A stretch of 64,000 nucleotides of DNA from Hibiscus mutabilis (Eukaryota > Streptophyta > Magnoliopsida > Malvales > Malvaceae): positions 59,259,049 through 59,323,048 of the forward strand of contig CM033711.1 of assembly GCA_019671005.1 (NCBI GenBank), in the 5' to 3' direction. This document shows, in pieces, positions 19,329 through 31,500 of this stretch; within the stretch, counting starts at the first letter, position 1, and the number at the start of each line of letters is the position of its first letter. A program made the position numbers and the translations under genes. The notes under the pieces were generated by a model. The model searched no databases. It saw only the letters and a program-made list of their open reading frames with translations, and was not told the DNA's origin.

Positions 19329-22231
19329 TGTCACACCCAGAAATTGGTCTAGTCAGAATTAGATTCTGGTGATTGGAAACCTTGTATCGGTTATGCTAAC
19401 TAGTGTAATTGCTCAATTCCTTGTACCTCATTTTGAAGTAATGAAAGTTATTTGGGCTTAATTGAAATTTTTGGACCTTTTTGTAAGGAATGGAAGTTAG
19501 GGTTTCATTGAAAATGCTGAATATGGGCAAGGCGTATCAATATGGTAGGACCTATATCGATATGACCTAACTGTTTTTAACTAACTTACTCAACTTAGCC
19601 TAACTGTATCGATACGTCCATAAGGTGTATCAATATGGGTCTCTGTCCAAATCGAGTTAGTGGCCAATTTGTAAAGTTTAGGGATTGGGGATGACTCACC
19701 TACTTGCTTGCCACCCCTTCACGCGAGATGGCTCAGAAAGGAAGGGAAAGGGGGTCATCAATTGCCTTAAAATTATGAAAAGGTATGAATTAAAGGAAGT
19801 TAATAAATTAAGCTTTCCCTTTGCCAAGGGAAACCTTCCTATTGGTTCCTAATGAGGTAGGGAAATGATTCTGGCTTTGGCTTCCTTAAAATGAATAGGA
19901 GAGGCCTCCTTTTTTTGTTTTTGAATCTCCCGAAACCAAATCCCACATTTGCCTTGAAAAGCAAGCACACACCTCCATTGCATCTTCTTCTTCAAGCTCA
20001 AGCAAGCACCTCAATCCAATCTTTGACCTTTGTTTGATTTCAATAAACCAATTGAAAGCTTGCAATTGGGTAAGTAAAACCCCTATGTCAATTTGATGAT
20101 TCCATCAATCTTTAGGGTTTAATTTTGAGATTTAAGTCTTGAATGTTCAAGCTCAGCCCATGTGTAAGAAAGCCAATTTCTTTGTTTCAATATTGTCTAC
20201 GAGCTTCAGTAAGCTTGAAAAATGCTTGTGAATCATTAGTTTCGATTCTAATATAATTCCTTATTTTTTTGATCTAGCTCAAGTGATGTAAGACAAGACA
20301 CCTTCATCATCTTCATTACCAATCATTCCCAACGGCAAGGGAATCGCTATCCGAGAACCTTGAAGTCTTTGAGTACTAGGTGAGTGTAGTTGTGTCATGG
20401 GATTGGCTGGGTGTCATCTCGATTGCATTTGTTTTGTGCTTGAAATTGCATCTTGTTAAGGGCTCAAGTAGAGCAAACATATGTGGATTCAATGGTAAGT
20501 GTGGTAAGTCCTTCATATTGTTCTACTACATTTGTTAGCTTATGTGTGATATTTGAAATATGTTATATATGGAATTTGATATGAACATGTTATGATATGC
20601 TATTTGGAGCCAAGGCTCAATTTGCAATCCAATATGGCCTAAGGGCACAAAGGTGAGTTTTGTGATGATATGTGTAACCTTGGACACTTGTGGACATTGG
20701 ATACAATTGGCATGCCATAGGGTTATTGAGCTCACTAGTAAGGGATTGGACTACGGTTCGGGCTACGACCTATATGTGGGAAGAAAAGGTTGGCTTGTGT
20801 AAGGGACTCTTGAGCTACGAATCAAGGCTAAGGCCTATTTCCGGTATGTGTGGCGTATAGGAGAATCCACGTATCCATTGGTTTCCATGTCCAAGGAAAA
20901 TGATATGTTTATGTGGCTTATATTTGGTATAAGAAATTATAATAATTGACTTTGAATATGATTCATATATGGCTAATGAAGTATATTTGTTATCCAAGCA
21001 TGCCTACATGACATCCATGCCATTATGGAGTTTATATGTTTATTCGTTATAACTACCTCACTAGGCTATCTAAGCCTAACATTCGTGTGTCTCATGCATT
21101 TCAGGACCTTGAGGAAATTCGAGCTACGATCGTGTTGTTGAAGTTGCAAGTCACTCTTATAGATCCCATGTATGCTTATCTTTGCTTTGAACTCCTAGTA
21201 AGGTGGCATGAGGTTTAGACATGTTAAACTTACCCATTTTGTGATGTGTATAATGCCTATGTTTTGTATTGGCCTTAGATGGCCTAAATGGTATGTTAGT
21301 TGTAGTTAAAAGTAGCCTAAAATGCATGTTTGGCTTAAAAAGGTAAAAGAACCTAAAATGCATGTTTGGCTTTAAAAGGTAAAAGAAACTTAGTAAATGG
21401 AATCAAAATTCTCTAAACTTTTGTATGCTATTAGAAATATTGATTAATAGCTTGCTAGTAAAATTTGGTAAGGTTTGGACATCATTTTGTAGGTTAATTC
21501 GAATAAAACTAGCTAAAATCTGTCATTACAGGGCAACTGTATCGATACAAGTGACGGTGTATCGATACAGCCTTGCATATTTAGCCTGGTCAACATGAGT
21601 CAAAAGGGGCGTATCGATATGAAATAGGGTGTATCAATACAGATTTTGGTCATTGGAATCTGTAAAAATTAAATGTATCGATACAGTTATAGGGTGTATC
21701 AATACGAAGTCAATGTAGTCAACCTATATCGATATGGTTCCAGCTATATCGATACGGGCTTGATACCCTTGAATTTGGAATTTGAAAATTAGGCTTAGTA
21801 TACCGATACAACCCTAAGTCTATCGATACGTTCGCAGTTAATTTTGTTAAAAGAGATAAAACATAGTTTTGCCTTAATTACAAAATGGTCACCAGAAATT
21901 GTATGATCTAATTGGATTGGTAAATGACCCCTGTTTGTAATGAGATTTCACAGGCTAATAATTGGAAGGTTAGATTTCAGATTAATAACATGAATTTCAG
22001 TTAAGGACCCTTAACTTGTAAAATTTATAGTTTAGTCCCTAAGTTCGTAAAAGCTTAAAATTGACCCCAAATTGAGCAAGCTATTAATAAGCTAGATCGA
22101 TAAGTTGTAAAAGAGATTAATACGACATTCTGAATAAGATTCCAAACTCTGATTAAGCTTCTGATCTCCGAGTATGTTTTTCGGTAACACTTTCGATCCG
22201 GCTCTCTACTAGACCGGGAAGGGGTGTTACA
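19329..22231 (+). repeat. LTR-B: second solo LTR of the TATCGATA family (2.9 kb)
   Basis: Starts TGTCACACCCAGAAATTGG and ends GGGGTGTTACA. Flanks AGTTG (19324-19328) and AGATG (22232-22236) are a 5-bp target duplication with one change. It has two couplets of TATCGATA near its start (19535/19555 and 19607/19628) and five more at 21540-21828. A promoter-like CT-rich and CAAGCAAGCAC leader lies around 19940-20010. No coding sequence; short frames inside are chance. Confidence 0.8.
21540..21828. repeat. Five couplets of TATCGATA palindromes in LTR-B
   Basis: Cores begin at 21540/21560, 21612/21632, 21676/21697, 21727/21747 and 21801/21821, with offsets of 20, 20, 21, 20 and 20 bp. Couplet-to-couplet steps are 72, 64, 51 and 74 bp, close to 62, 63, 50 and 75 in LTR-A. 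Confidence 0.88.
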
Positions 22232-22460
22232 AGATGGATTAGAAGACTTGTTTTTTTGGAAAATAATGTGTACTCGAACCTTATGATCTATGAAGTGCAC
22301 TTTTGATTTCAGAATATCACTGGTTTTGCATCATTTGCATTTGCATTCATACATTCACATCACATAATAGCTTGCATAAATAAAACAATTAACTACGGGA
22401 AGTTCGATTGTAGTTGACAAAATTATGCATCTATACGGTACCCATTCCTAAACTCGAGAG
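22232..22460 (+). other. T2 spacer before gag
   Basis: About 230 bp of AT-rich sequence with CATTTGCATTTGCATTCATAC, similar in character to the T1 spacer before gag. No gene. Confidence 0.4.
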
Positions 22461-23510
22461 ATGGACATGGAAAATGGAATGGAAATAGTAGAAGTCAGTT
22501 TGAAAGGCGCTCAGGACTAGCTCGAAAAGTTCGAGAAGAATTTGAAAGAAGAAATCACCAATGCCAAGGAGAACAATGTGCTCTACATAGCAGCCATGCT
22601 AGGCTACAAAAACCCTGAAGCTGTCAAAGCCCTTAAGGACGCGAATGAAGCAATGCCACCACAAGAAGTGAATCGTGAGGCACTCAAAAGAAAGGTTCAA
22701 ATTTTTTTTCCAGGAACCTCGACCAACGCTCTGGTGGAGTTCGGGGCAGGTCAAGGCAATGACCAAGACATAGAAGTTCCCGACCTTGATGAGATGGCCA
22801 ATAAGGTCAAGGTTGAAAAGAAATTAGAAGATCATTGCGACAAGCTGGAAGGAATTGTCAAAGCTCTGCGAGGATTCAACATTCACCACAACATAGACGC
22901 TAGGGACCTCAGCTTGGTGACAGATCTGGTCATTCCCCTCAAGTTCGAAACACTGGATTTGGAGAAGTACGAAGGAACTACCTGCCCTTCAGCGCATTTG
23001 ACTATGTACTGTAGGAAGATGTCTTACTACCTTGACAACGAGAAGTTGCTTATACATTGTTTTTAAGACAGCTTGTATGGGTCTACCGCTCGATGGTACA
23101 GTCAACTAAGCTAGGCCAATATAAAGACATGGATGGATCTGTCAAGGGATTTCATCAAACATTATAAGCACATGAGCAATATGGTCCCAAACTAGCTTGT
23201 GTTGCAAGGAATGGAGAAAAGATCCAGTGAAAGCTTTCACCAATACGCATAGAGATGGCAAGACGTGGCCATCTAGGTTCAGCCACCACTATTGGAAAAT
23301 GAGATTACTCTAATGTTCGTGGAGACTTTAAATGGTTCTTTCTACAACCATATGTTAAATCTTTCACCAATACGAACAAAGAGTTGATATTGGCAGCCAT
23401 CAAAAGTGGGAGACTCGAGGAGATACCGAACGAATATGACGAGCACCTACAACCCGAATACTCGAACAATGAAATCTTTTCATGAAGTAGATGAGGCAAG
23501 CTTCGCTAGA
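22461..23510 (+). pseudogene. T2 gag
   Basis: Tat-type gag. The likely start is 22461 (MDMENGMEIVE), with an in-frame TAG at 22518-22520. 22542-23066 is open: helix, AMLGYKNPEAV, DIEVPDLDEM, then the capsid core DLSLVTDLVIPLKFETLDLE and CPSAHLTMYCRKMSYY. A TAA follows at 23064-23066; beyond it the frame still reads GSTARWY, DLSRDFIKHYKHMSNMVP and FHQYA through several stops to about 23510. It is homologous to T1 gag. No protease or RT follows, so the element is truncated. Confidence 0.85.
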
Positions 23511-24105
23511 ATTCACTCATGCCTTCTAGGAATAATGCTTAACAACTGGACAATAGTGGATTTTCCTACTGTTGCAAAATCATACCAAGAACCAACTCTT
23601 TTGCTTTTACCCGCGAGCATTAGGGATCTTTTTAAGGGCTTCTATGTTATTTTACTTGTTTTAAAGATACATTTCCTTTATTTTCTCAAGTGGCAAACAT
23701 TTTTTCTTCATTCATTCCATCCATATCTCTTCCAAAACACATATTCTTTGTAGAGCTCCTATTATTGATTGTATGAATGATTCTTGAATCTAATCCTGAG
23801 ATAGAAGGGCAAAATGTGTGTTCAAGATTAATGATTTTGAGAGAATTTTCCTCTAAAACATTTTTGTTTAAGATCTTTGGATTAAGTGAAACTCTAAAAC
23901 ATCTACCAACTGAGGACAACTTTTCTTCAATGATATCCATGTACGAGATGAGATTTGACATTCCTTCATTTCCCTTCGCAAAAAAAAAAAGAAAATGTAT
24001 CCCATGTTGTCCCTTTTAAGCCTGATATTTTTCTTTCGATTGAACCCAAACCAAGGGTCACTCATGTCGGCTTTGCTAATGCTTGGAAAAAGATAGAATT
24101 TTTAA
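23511..24105 (+). other. Unexplained tail between T2 gag and E4 LTR
   Basis: No protease, RT or LTR is recognisable. A short open stretch near 24000-24105 reads VVPFKPDIFLSIEPKPRVTH and then GFANAWKKIEF, which looks protein-like, and ends at the E4 LTR. An 80-codon frame at 23777-24019 has no similarity I recognise. This may be a diverged remnant of T2 or an older element. Confidence 0.35.
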
Positions 24106-25401
24106 TGTAAAAGTGCAAAGGAATAATTACAAGGTGAGTCTTATGCGTGCAAGTAATACAACAGTAAGTTAAGTATCAAATCCACATGGCTTGACCAAGA
24201 ACTTATTTGCTCAATGTTTACTTGTTTTAAAGAATTAAAAGTTTTTAAAGTGTTTTGGGTTTTTGATTAAAAAGATGGAAAAACAGTGTAGTGAAGATGA
24301 AAGTAGTCTAGCAATGAAGAGTTCAATTGAATTATGAGCGTTGGCAAGAGATGCCTGGATTTCACACTACTTATGCTAGCCTTTAATAATGTTTTGCCTT
24401 GATTTATTTTCGAGCAAATTAAAGATAGTACTGCCTCTGTCGATGGCAATACCCTAAGTTAACCACGATAAAACCCCTATATGTCTATAGTGAAGTAACT
24501 TCATCTACTTGAACATCTTTTGTCGAAGCTTCTCACCTTAGTATCTGGCAACTGATCGTTACCCCTTAAGTCTGTTAAGATATTAAGGTGCAATAAGCAC
24601 ACAATGCCAATTGTCGTATGACAATAGATTTGGACAAATTATGTACTAATAGATAGAAAATAATGCCAAGGCATTCTAATTATTAAAAACCAAATATAAA
24701 ATAGGTGTTAATCACAAACATCCCCCAACCAACTCTAAAAGCTTAGTTCATGGTTGGGGGGTCCATCCATAAAACATCATCGTTTCTCATCATCTTTTCA
24801 AAATAAAAATAAATAAAACTAAGAGAATGGGCAAGAAAGAGATACGTCGATGCAGCCCTTCAAGTGCACCAGAGCTCTCGGCCTTAGTTGGCCGAACCAC
24901 GTCACCTCTGGGTTCACCACAATGCAACCTCTCTCTAATCCGATCTCTCTAGTGGTTGCTTGATCTCCTCTAAATAGGCATGCATGGAAACCCTAGGATA
25001 AGCCTTTGAAGTTGAATTTTGAATGCTCAAGGGATAAGATGCATGATCATCTTATCCAGATTTGAATCCTAGGGCTGATGTGTACAAGGTCTAACGGCTA
25101 CTTTGACCGAGCATCAAACTTTAATCCTTTCCCATCCAAGCTTGACATTGTTTGGTCCACTATGCCAACTGCTACTCGGCAATTCTCTGCTTCTTTTTCT
25201 ACGTTCTCTTTCAGTGCTTCTCTGCCATGTCTGCCTACCTATGTCCTGCATCAAAACCAACAAAATTACCCTTCACACTAGCAATGGAATAGCTCCTTAA
25301 CTCCTTATGTAAATGCATGATTTTAACATCTAAATGTACTTAAAGGGCAAGAAAAAACATTGTAAAATAAGCATAAAAACAATACTTTTGAGGAGTTAAC
25401 A
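24106..25401 (-). repeat. E4 3' LTR (about 1.3 kb)
   Basis: The minus strand starts TGTTAACTCCTC at 25401, directly after a GGTTTGGGGG purine tract, the same layout as E2 and E3. The other end is less sure: TGTAAAAGTGC at 24106 gives an ACA end on the minus strand; 24136 is an alternative. The palindrome AATGCCAAGGCATT is at 24662. No coding sequence. Confidence 0.65.
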
Positions 25402-26449
25402 CACCCCCAAACCTAGCGCATTGCTTGTCCTCAAGTAATGCAACTGAAAATATAAAAATAGAAAAACAAGAAAGTACCTCGGCAAAAATTGTCATGATTC
25501 CCAACACCTATCAGCTAACAAATTATGATCCTAGGTCTGTTCTCGGATATTTAGTGTATCAATGCCAAGCAGATAATCAAATTCAAGTGCAACAATATAG
25601 CTCTAGTCTAAGGTTGTCTAGTGTGCATGAAGTGCGGGCAGTATGCATCAAATTTACTCAACTCCCTTGTCAAATTTACTATCCAAACTAAGAATTATTG
25701 TCATCATTTTTTATTTATTTACCAAGGGTGTTTTAAAGCTGACATTAAATTAGAACCGCGTTATGTACTGTTTGGCATGAGACATAAGAAGGAGCAAACC
25801 ACGAATACCCATGTTAATCTTGATTATGGTACAAATCTAACCCATGACACTCATACCCTAAAGTTATGTTGGCTTGAGAACTAAGAGGGAGCAAACCACA
25901 AAGCCCTAAGTTACTTATTATCTCTAAGGTAGAGGAGTGTTCTAAAATATTTCAGCCTTTGGCAAAACATTGTTGCCTTATTCTTTCTTTCTACCCTAGC
26001 ATTGTTTCCTTTTTTTACAATTATTCCGAGTTCAATTTCAAGAGAACCTAAGTTTGTTTTGTAGACTATATGCATACATCGTGTAGAGTGAAACTAAAGT
26101 TCCTTAAAATAGAGTTCAATGCCAAGCTTCTTGGCATTGCTAACCTGTTGGCATAGAAGTTTTAAAATTCTGGTTTCTTCTCAGACAGATAATCTAGAAC
26201 AAATTTAACTAAACTAGCAGTGTTGGCAAAATTATTAGAACAACTTATTAACCGAGGCAAAAAAAATTTAATCCTAAATGGCAAACTGAAATTTAAACAT
26301 GAATGTCATGGCATACTAATGTGAGGACGCACACCCCCAAACCAAAGGTTTGCATTGTCCTCAATGCATGAAAACAACACATATATACAAACGAAAATAG
26401 TAAAATGCATGAACATGTGAATGCAATAAAATGAAAATACAAAGGAGTT
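25402..26449 (-). other. E4 3' non-coding region with two PPT-like modules
   Basis: About 1 kb between env-like stop and LTR. On the minus strand it is bounded by two copies of a module made of a GAGGACAA stem and a TTTGGGGG tract: 26332-26370 (next to env-like) and 25401-25441 (next to the LTR, the presumed polypurine tract). Between them no protein is supported; frames at 25425-25884 are chance. Confidence 0.65.
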
Positions 26450-27867
26450 TTAAGGGGAAGTAGACTCTCCTTCAAAGGTTTCTTGGCGTGTGGCGTAGGT
26501 CTTTCTCTTAACAAAGCTCCCATGGTTTGGAGCCATGCATTTCCTTCCTTTTATGCTAGGCTTAGATGTAGCAGTGGAAGCTCCAATGTCACAGAGAACT
26601 TCCATGACTGGCTCCAAGGCGGTAGGAGCGTCATTGGCAATGGATGAGACAGGTGCGGCAGCAGCTTTGGCTTAGCTTTGGATTCCTTCTTCTTCAGATT
26701 CTGGTGGCATATCTATTCTGGAAGATTCAACTTGTACTAGCAAGACTGGAACAATGACATCAGATTGGGTAAGAGTATGGACAGAGTAGGGACTGGCTGG
26801 CATATCATCTCTGGCAAGGAGGCCAGCATGGAACTCAGGGAATGCTGGTAGTGTGAGAAAATACATGTCCTTAATAGTTTTCTTCATGGCATGGTCCCTA
26901 GCATAAACATACTGCCAAAGCATCAAGTTCTGCTCCTCGGCTATCTCTATCTTTTGTAGAATAATATCGTGGCGTTGGTAGATCTAGGAAAGCATTACCA
27001 CTACACCAGCTGGCATAGAAGTCTCAGGCTTTGCATTGGGCACCTTGGCATTTGGCATAGACTCAACAACCTTTCCCTTGACCTTTTCTTTGGCAATGAG
27101 TTGCCTCCATAGGGAAGGAGTGATTGTCGTTCCCTTGGTCTCTTGGGCTTTATATGTATCAAGATTTGGCGCACTATGCTGCATGCACATATTAGAAATC
27201 AATAAAGGGAAAAACAAGCTCTCATTACCCTTATTGGCACACTTATAAGTTTCATCAATAATGATACGACCAGCGTTGATCTTGTGGCCCACAATGATTG
27301 AATGCAATAGTGTCAATCTTTCCTCCAAGATAGTTTCGTTATGGGTGGTTGGCATCAAATTTTCCTTCAAGAAGTGATTCCACCCTTTTGGCTGTGGCTT
27401 CAATGCTAGCCGCTTCACAGTCATGTGGCCCTTCGATGACACATTCCACCTAGTGCCGGGCTCACATATGTCCTTTAACAGCATCTTTCTTTTGGCACGT
27501 CCAAAGAATCCATATAATCAGAGTGCTTCTCATCTGCACCATCCAATTTAAATAAAGCATTAATAGATCCTTCATCAAATCGAACACACGTACCCCTCAT
27601 AAGCAAGAAAGGCGGGTCTTTAGTTTTGAGATGAACATAAAATTCCTGAACAATGTTGGAATAGATATCCATTTTTTGTTGGCAGAACAACTCCTACTTG
27701 TGTTGTTTCACCACCGCCATGAACTCCGGTGAATAACACATGTTGGGTTCATCCTCAAAATTGAAGTTCTTCTCGTAGCAAAACGTCATTAAGGCGAATT
27801 TCTCCTCATATTTCTTGCGAATTTCCTCATTGAAAAAGATCTTGAAAGGTTTCGATGAGGAGGCCAT
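26450..27867 (-). pseudogene. E4 env-like ORF (Athila, plant transposon protein family)
   Basis: Position after pol identifies the Athila env-like gene; its role is unknown and no clear signal peptide or membrane segment is visible. The start at 27867 (MASSSKPFKIFFNEEIRKKY) is chosen by homology with E2 env-like. After a TAG near 27692 come EFYVHLKTKDPPFLLMRGTC and INALFKLDG, then a frame change near 27480, and WNHFLKENLMPTTHNETI, LLHSIIVGHKINAGRIIIDE. This is the same order as E2 (EFYAHLTT, YVRG, WNHYLWTRLMSTSH, LLHSILNGQKIDVGKLI). The C-terminal part is low-complexity and ends at 26450 after another frame change near 26670. Similar proteins are often listed as putative plant transposon protein. 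Confidence 0.75.
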
Positions 27868-28458
27868 GGGAATATGTTTTGGACTTGAGTGATTCTTGGA
27901 AGAAGAAGAAGTGATTCTTGGTGTTCTTGCTTGATAAACAAAATAGATAGAAAAGTCAAAAGTCTTTATCTATGGATCAATTAAGGTTTTAAGTAGATGG
28001 AAGGGTGAAAGGTTGAGTGTTTAATATGGCCGGTTGAGTTGGGATAATGATGGGCTTTTGTGTGTTTGGGGAAAATAAAAAATGATGTGATAAGGGGTTA
28101 TGGTGATAAGACGACATGGGAAAGAGGTGATAAGGTGATTTAGTTGTAATTTGAATTTCAACTTATCACTTTAGGCGGCTAGGGTAAATTTGAAAGCAAA
28201 AATTTTCACTCTTCCTTGGGCAAAGCTCTATCAAGCCTTGGGCAACTAGGGCAAATTTCTTTTTTCAAGATTTTCAATCGCCCCATGCCAAGCTCTTGCC
28301 TTGGCATTCTGCCTGGCACACAAAACCTGTACTTACTCAAAGAAAAACCTTTCAACGCAACAAATAAAAAATCAAAATTAAGAGAAAGAAAAATAGATGA
28401 AAAATAATAAAAAACATCTAACCTACTATATATACAAACCAAACCATGACGATGATGT
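27868..28458 (-). other. E4 pol-to-env non-coding spacer
   Basis: About 590 bp between the pol stop at 28459 and the env-like start. It contains the inverted ATGCCAAGCTCTTGCCTTGGCAT at 28285-28307 and AGAAGAAGAAG runs near 27900. It may carry a leader for a separate env-like transcript. No gene is supported; frames at 28206-28442 are chance. Confidence 0.5.
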
Positions 28459-28485
28459 TCATGGTACCTCTGTTAGGAGGATAAC
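28459..28485 (-). pseudogene. E4 pol, last codons
   Basis: The final few codons and TGA stop of the E4 pol, separated from the rest by E2. The frame agrees with the 49208-49230 piece. Confidence 0.65.
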
Positions 28486-29945
28486 TGTTAACCTTGCAAA
28501 AGGTTAACATTCCATGCCTCTTTACTTAAGTTATTGTATGAAATCAAGCCCAATTCATCTCATATCATGGCATATAGATGCATTCAGTTCATGTAGTTGC
28601 ATTTGGTGTTGATGGTTTTGTTTTCTTTGTTTATTTGTAAAAATGGTGCTGCTTGGAAAGGTTTTGGTTGGTTTGGTGATATGCAGGGAAATGAGGAGCG
28701 ATGTAGAGAGAAATGCCATAGCATTTTGGATAGCATTCCTGGGCACACTAGAGGACAACAGACTGAAGATATTTATAGTAGCCCTACACGAGTACCGGCT
28801 AGCCTGCTTTATTGCCACATGTGAAGGGAATATTCCCTTAGAATTAAGGGCACAAAACTCTAAGAGCCTCCACTATATAAAGGACAAGATACCCTTATTT
28901 AAGCGAGAGCTGTAAAAAGTTACGAGTGAGATAAGAAAGAGAAGGAAAAGGCGACTGCCTTCCATCTTCTTCCTCCATCAAAGCGTCCTCCATTTTTGAA
29001 GCTCCAAGGAGTACTCTCGCTAGACTTTAAGAGAAGCAGCGGGCTTAAATCAGTGTACAATAATCCATCGCAGCTTAGGAGTTTCTCCCTCTCTTAGTTG
29101 ATTGATGTTTCATTTTATTTCTTTAAATGGGTTGTGTTAAATGAATGATTATGGATGATATTTGCCCAGCCATGAACTGATTTTAAGTGGCTTGGGCCTG
29201 TTTTGGATGATTATGTTTTAAGTTTTTATGAATGTTTGATTGTTTTCTTGTTCATTTCATGATTTGTCCATTGTTCGTTATTGCACTAAACTTGTAAGAG
29301 CTTACGAGAGTTAGCCGTTGTTTAGGTTTTGGTTAGATTAATATTTGAGAGACTTAGGCTAAAACTAAAGTGGACAATGGCGTTTGATGCTGAGAGGCAA
29401 AACCCAAACTCTTCTTAGAGATAAGGATAGAGTTTCAACAACTAAAAAGAGTAGAGCGTTAATCAGTAGTTGCATGTTAAGGGTATACGCCGAGAGGTAT
29501 TACTCTAATATTCCCTTCTACCAGGTTTCTTGCTAGAGATAGTTTTAGAAGCACCTTAGTAAACTCTATCGAGCATGAAGGAAGCAAGTTAGTCTTAGAC
29601 ATTCATTAGGCTTAGGTATAGGAGTCCACAGCAGGTCCAGCATATCATTCCCATATAGAGTTTCGTTTACGTGAGTGGATGTTAGAAGTGACCTCATTTC
29701 ATCTCAGTTTTACATTATAGTTGTTTGCCATAACATTTATAAACCTGTTTCTTTTTGCCATAGCATTTCTGCAATTGTTTCTTATTGCTACAACATTTGT
29801 TTACTGACTTAATTGTGTGTTTTGACTAAACAAGTTTGGCCTCCAATCCCTGTGGAGAGGATACTCACTCATCACTTTATTACTTGTTCGATGTGTATAC
29901 TTGCACAAATTGCGTATCAATTATAGTACACGTACACGAGCAACA
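28486..29945 (+). repeat. E2 5' LTR (1460 bp)
   Basis: TGTTAACCTTGCAAAAGG to CACGAGCAACA. It matches 47742-49202 along its full length. TATA box at 28874. A terminal inverted repeat TGTTAAC and a nearby GTTAAC give a small hairpin at the very start (GTTAACCTTGCAAAAGGTTAAC). Frames of 75-90 codons conserved in both LTR copies simply reflect the LTR duplication. Confidence 0.93.
28874..28882 (+). promoter_or_regulatory. TATA box, E2 5' LTR
   Basis: TATATAAAG in CCTCCACTATATAAAGGA; the same box is at 48130-48138 in the 3' LTR. Confidence 0.65.
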
Positions 29946-29950
29946 AGTTT

Positions 29951-29968
29951 TTTCCGCCTTTGCTGGGA
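29951..29968 (+). promoter_or_regulatory. E2 primer binding site, decayed
   Basis: TTTCCGCCTTTGCTGGGA lies where E3 has TGGCGCCGTTGCCGGGGA, and is followed by the same TTGGCAATAG. It is a worn tRNA-Asp-type Athila PBS. Confidence 0.65.
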
Positions 29969-30169
29969 TTGGCAATAGGTTATTACAGTTTAGTCTTTAC
30001 ATCCTTACTTATTTTCCTCTTTAGTTTTATTTGTTTTTCTTGTTTCACTTTTTCAGGTGTTGTGTTGTTTCATGACCTGAGGAAGACCTGAAGAACAATT
30101 ATCACCTTTTGTTCCTGAGATTCAGTCTTATTTCGCCAAAGAAGACGCATACAAGAAGCCTTAAGAACA

Positions 30170-31500
30170 ATGTATAAAGGTGGTAACCAAGGCAATCAAG
30201 TAGATGAAAATCTGGATAATATTAATGCTGCAACAAATCATGGAGCAATAGTTCGACCTCGAGCTATTAGGTATCACTTGAATCCTATCTTGGATGATCT
30301 AAATCCTGGAATTGTGGCTCCTGAGATTCAAGCAGCTCATTTTGAACTCAAGCCAGTCATGTTTAACATGTTGAATTCCATTGGGTAGTTTGGTGGATCG
30401 CCTCATGAAGATGCAAGACAACACATTCGAGCATTCTTGGAAGTATGTAATTCTTTCATACAACAAGGTGTGCATGAAGATGTGCTAAAGCTTAAGCTAC
30501 TTCCTTATTCATTGCACGATCGAGCACGAGCTTGGTTGAGTGGAGTGCCAGCCGGTTTAATGGAATCGTGGGTAGATTTATGCCGCAGTTTCTTACTACG
30601 GTATAATCCACCCAACATGAACACACATTTTCGGAATGACATAGCCTCCTTTCGTCAAGCTGATGATGAATCAATGTACTACTGTTGGGATAGATACAAG
30701 GGACTGCTTCGCAAACGTACCAATCATGGATTCCAAGACTGGACACAGGTTGTCATGTTCTACAATGGTGTCAATGCTCCTACAAGAATGATGTTGGATG
30801 CTTCAGCAAATGGCACTTTGCTAGACAAATCACCGTAAGAGGCATTTGATATCCTTGATAGGATAGCAAATAATGACTACTAATTCCCTACTTCGAGACT
30901 TATCATGGGAAGAAGAGCACATGGGACACGTGAATCAGATAACAATGACTCGGTTTTAGCCCAGTTGTCGGCTATTACCACCATGTTGAAGAATCTCCAA
31001 CGCCCAAGTGAGATAAAGGAAGTAAAGGTAGCAACCACTTGTGTTCAATGTAATGGACACCATCATGTGAGCGACTGCCCTGAAAATCATGAATCTATCA
31101 ACTATGTGGGGACCTTCAAGGGGAACAACCACAACCCCTACTCAAACACTTATAATCCAGGATGGCGTCAGCATCCTAATCTTTCTTGGGGGAATAAAGG
31201 AACCCACAATGCTGGAAGCTCGAGTAGGTAACATAATCAGACTAAGTCCCAAACCTTTCATCAGAATATGCCTTGGCAAAATGACAACAAAGTACATCCT
31301 CTTCATCAACTAGTAGTTCTTTAGAAGCTACTTTGCGATATTTCATGACAACCACTAAGACTTTGCTCCAACACCATTCGATGTCTATCAAGAGTCAAGG
31401 TGCATTTCTTCAAAGCCATAGCTCTTCCTTGAGATCATTGTAGGCCAAATCGCACAAGCTTTGCACGCCTGGCCTCAAGGTACTTTACCTAGTGATATTG
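30170..31500 (+). pseudogene. E2 gag
   Basis: Athila gag. The start at 30170 is in frame with the conserved block LDDLNPGIVAPEIQAAHFEL. An in-frame TAG is at 30386-30388, then 30437-30838 gives the capsid core EDVLKLKLLPYSLHDRARAW and FRQADDESMYYCWDRYKGLL. Two more stops follow near 30836 and 30881. 30905-31231 contains the knuckle CVQCNGHHHVSDC (CX2CX3HX4C) and NPYSNTYNPGWRQHPNLSW. Frames then break down to 31500. Closest in the window to E3 gag. Confidence 0.9.

Noticed and set aside
15332..22231. LTR-A and LTR-B as the two LTRs of one element
   Set aside because: Each has its own 5-bp duplication, and the DNA between them carries a Tat LTR end, Tat PBS and Tat ORF1 continuing into Tat gag after LTR-B.
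25425..25884. Two overlapping 87-88-codon plus-strand frames
   Set aside because: They lie in the E4 3' non-coding region antisense to the element and have no recognisable similarity.
28597..28915. Open frames of 75-90 codons in E2 LTRs, conserved at 47853-48258
   Set aside because: Conservation is explained by the LTR duplication itself; the two copies are disrupted differently and nothing resembles a known protein.
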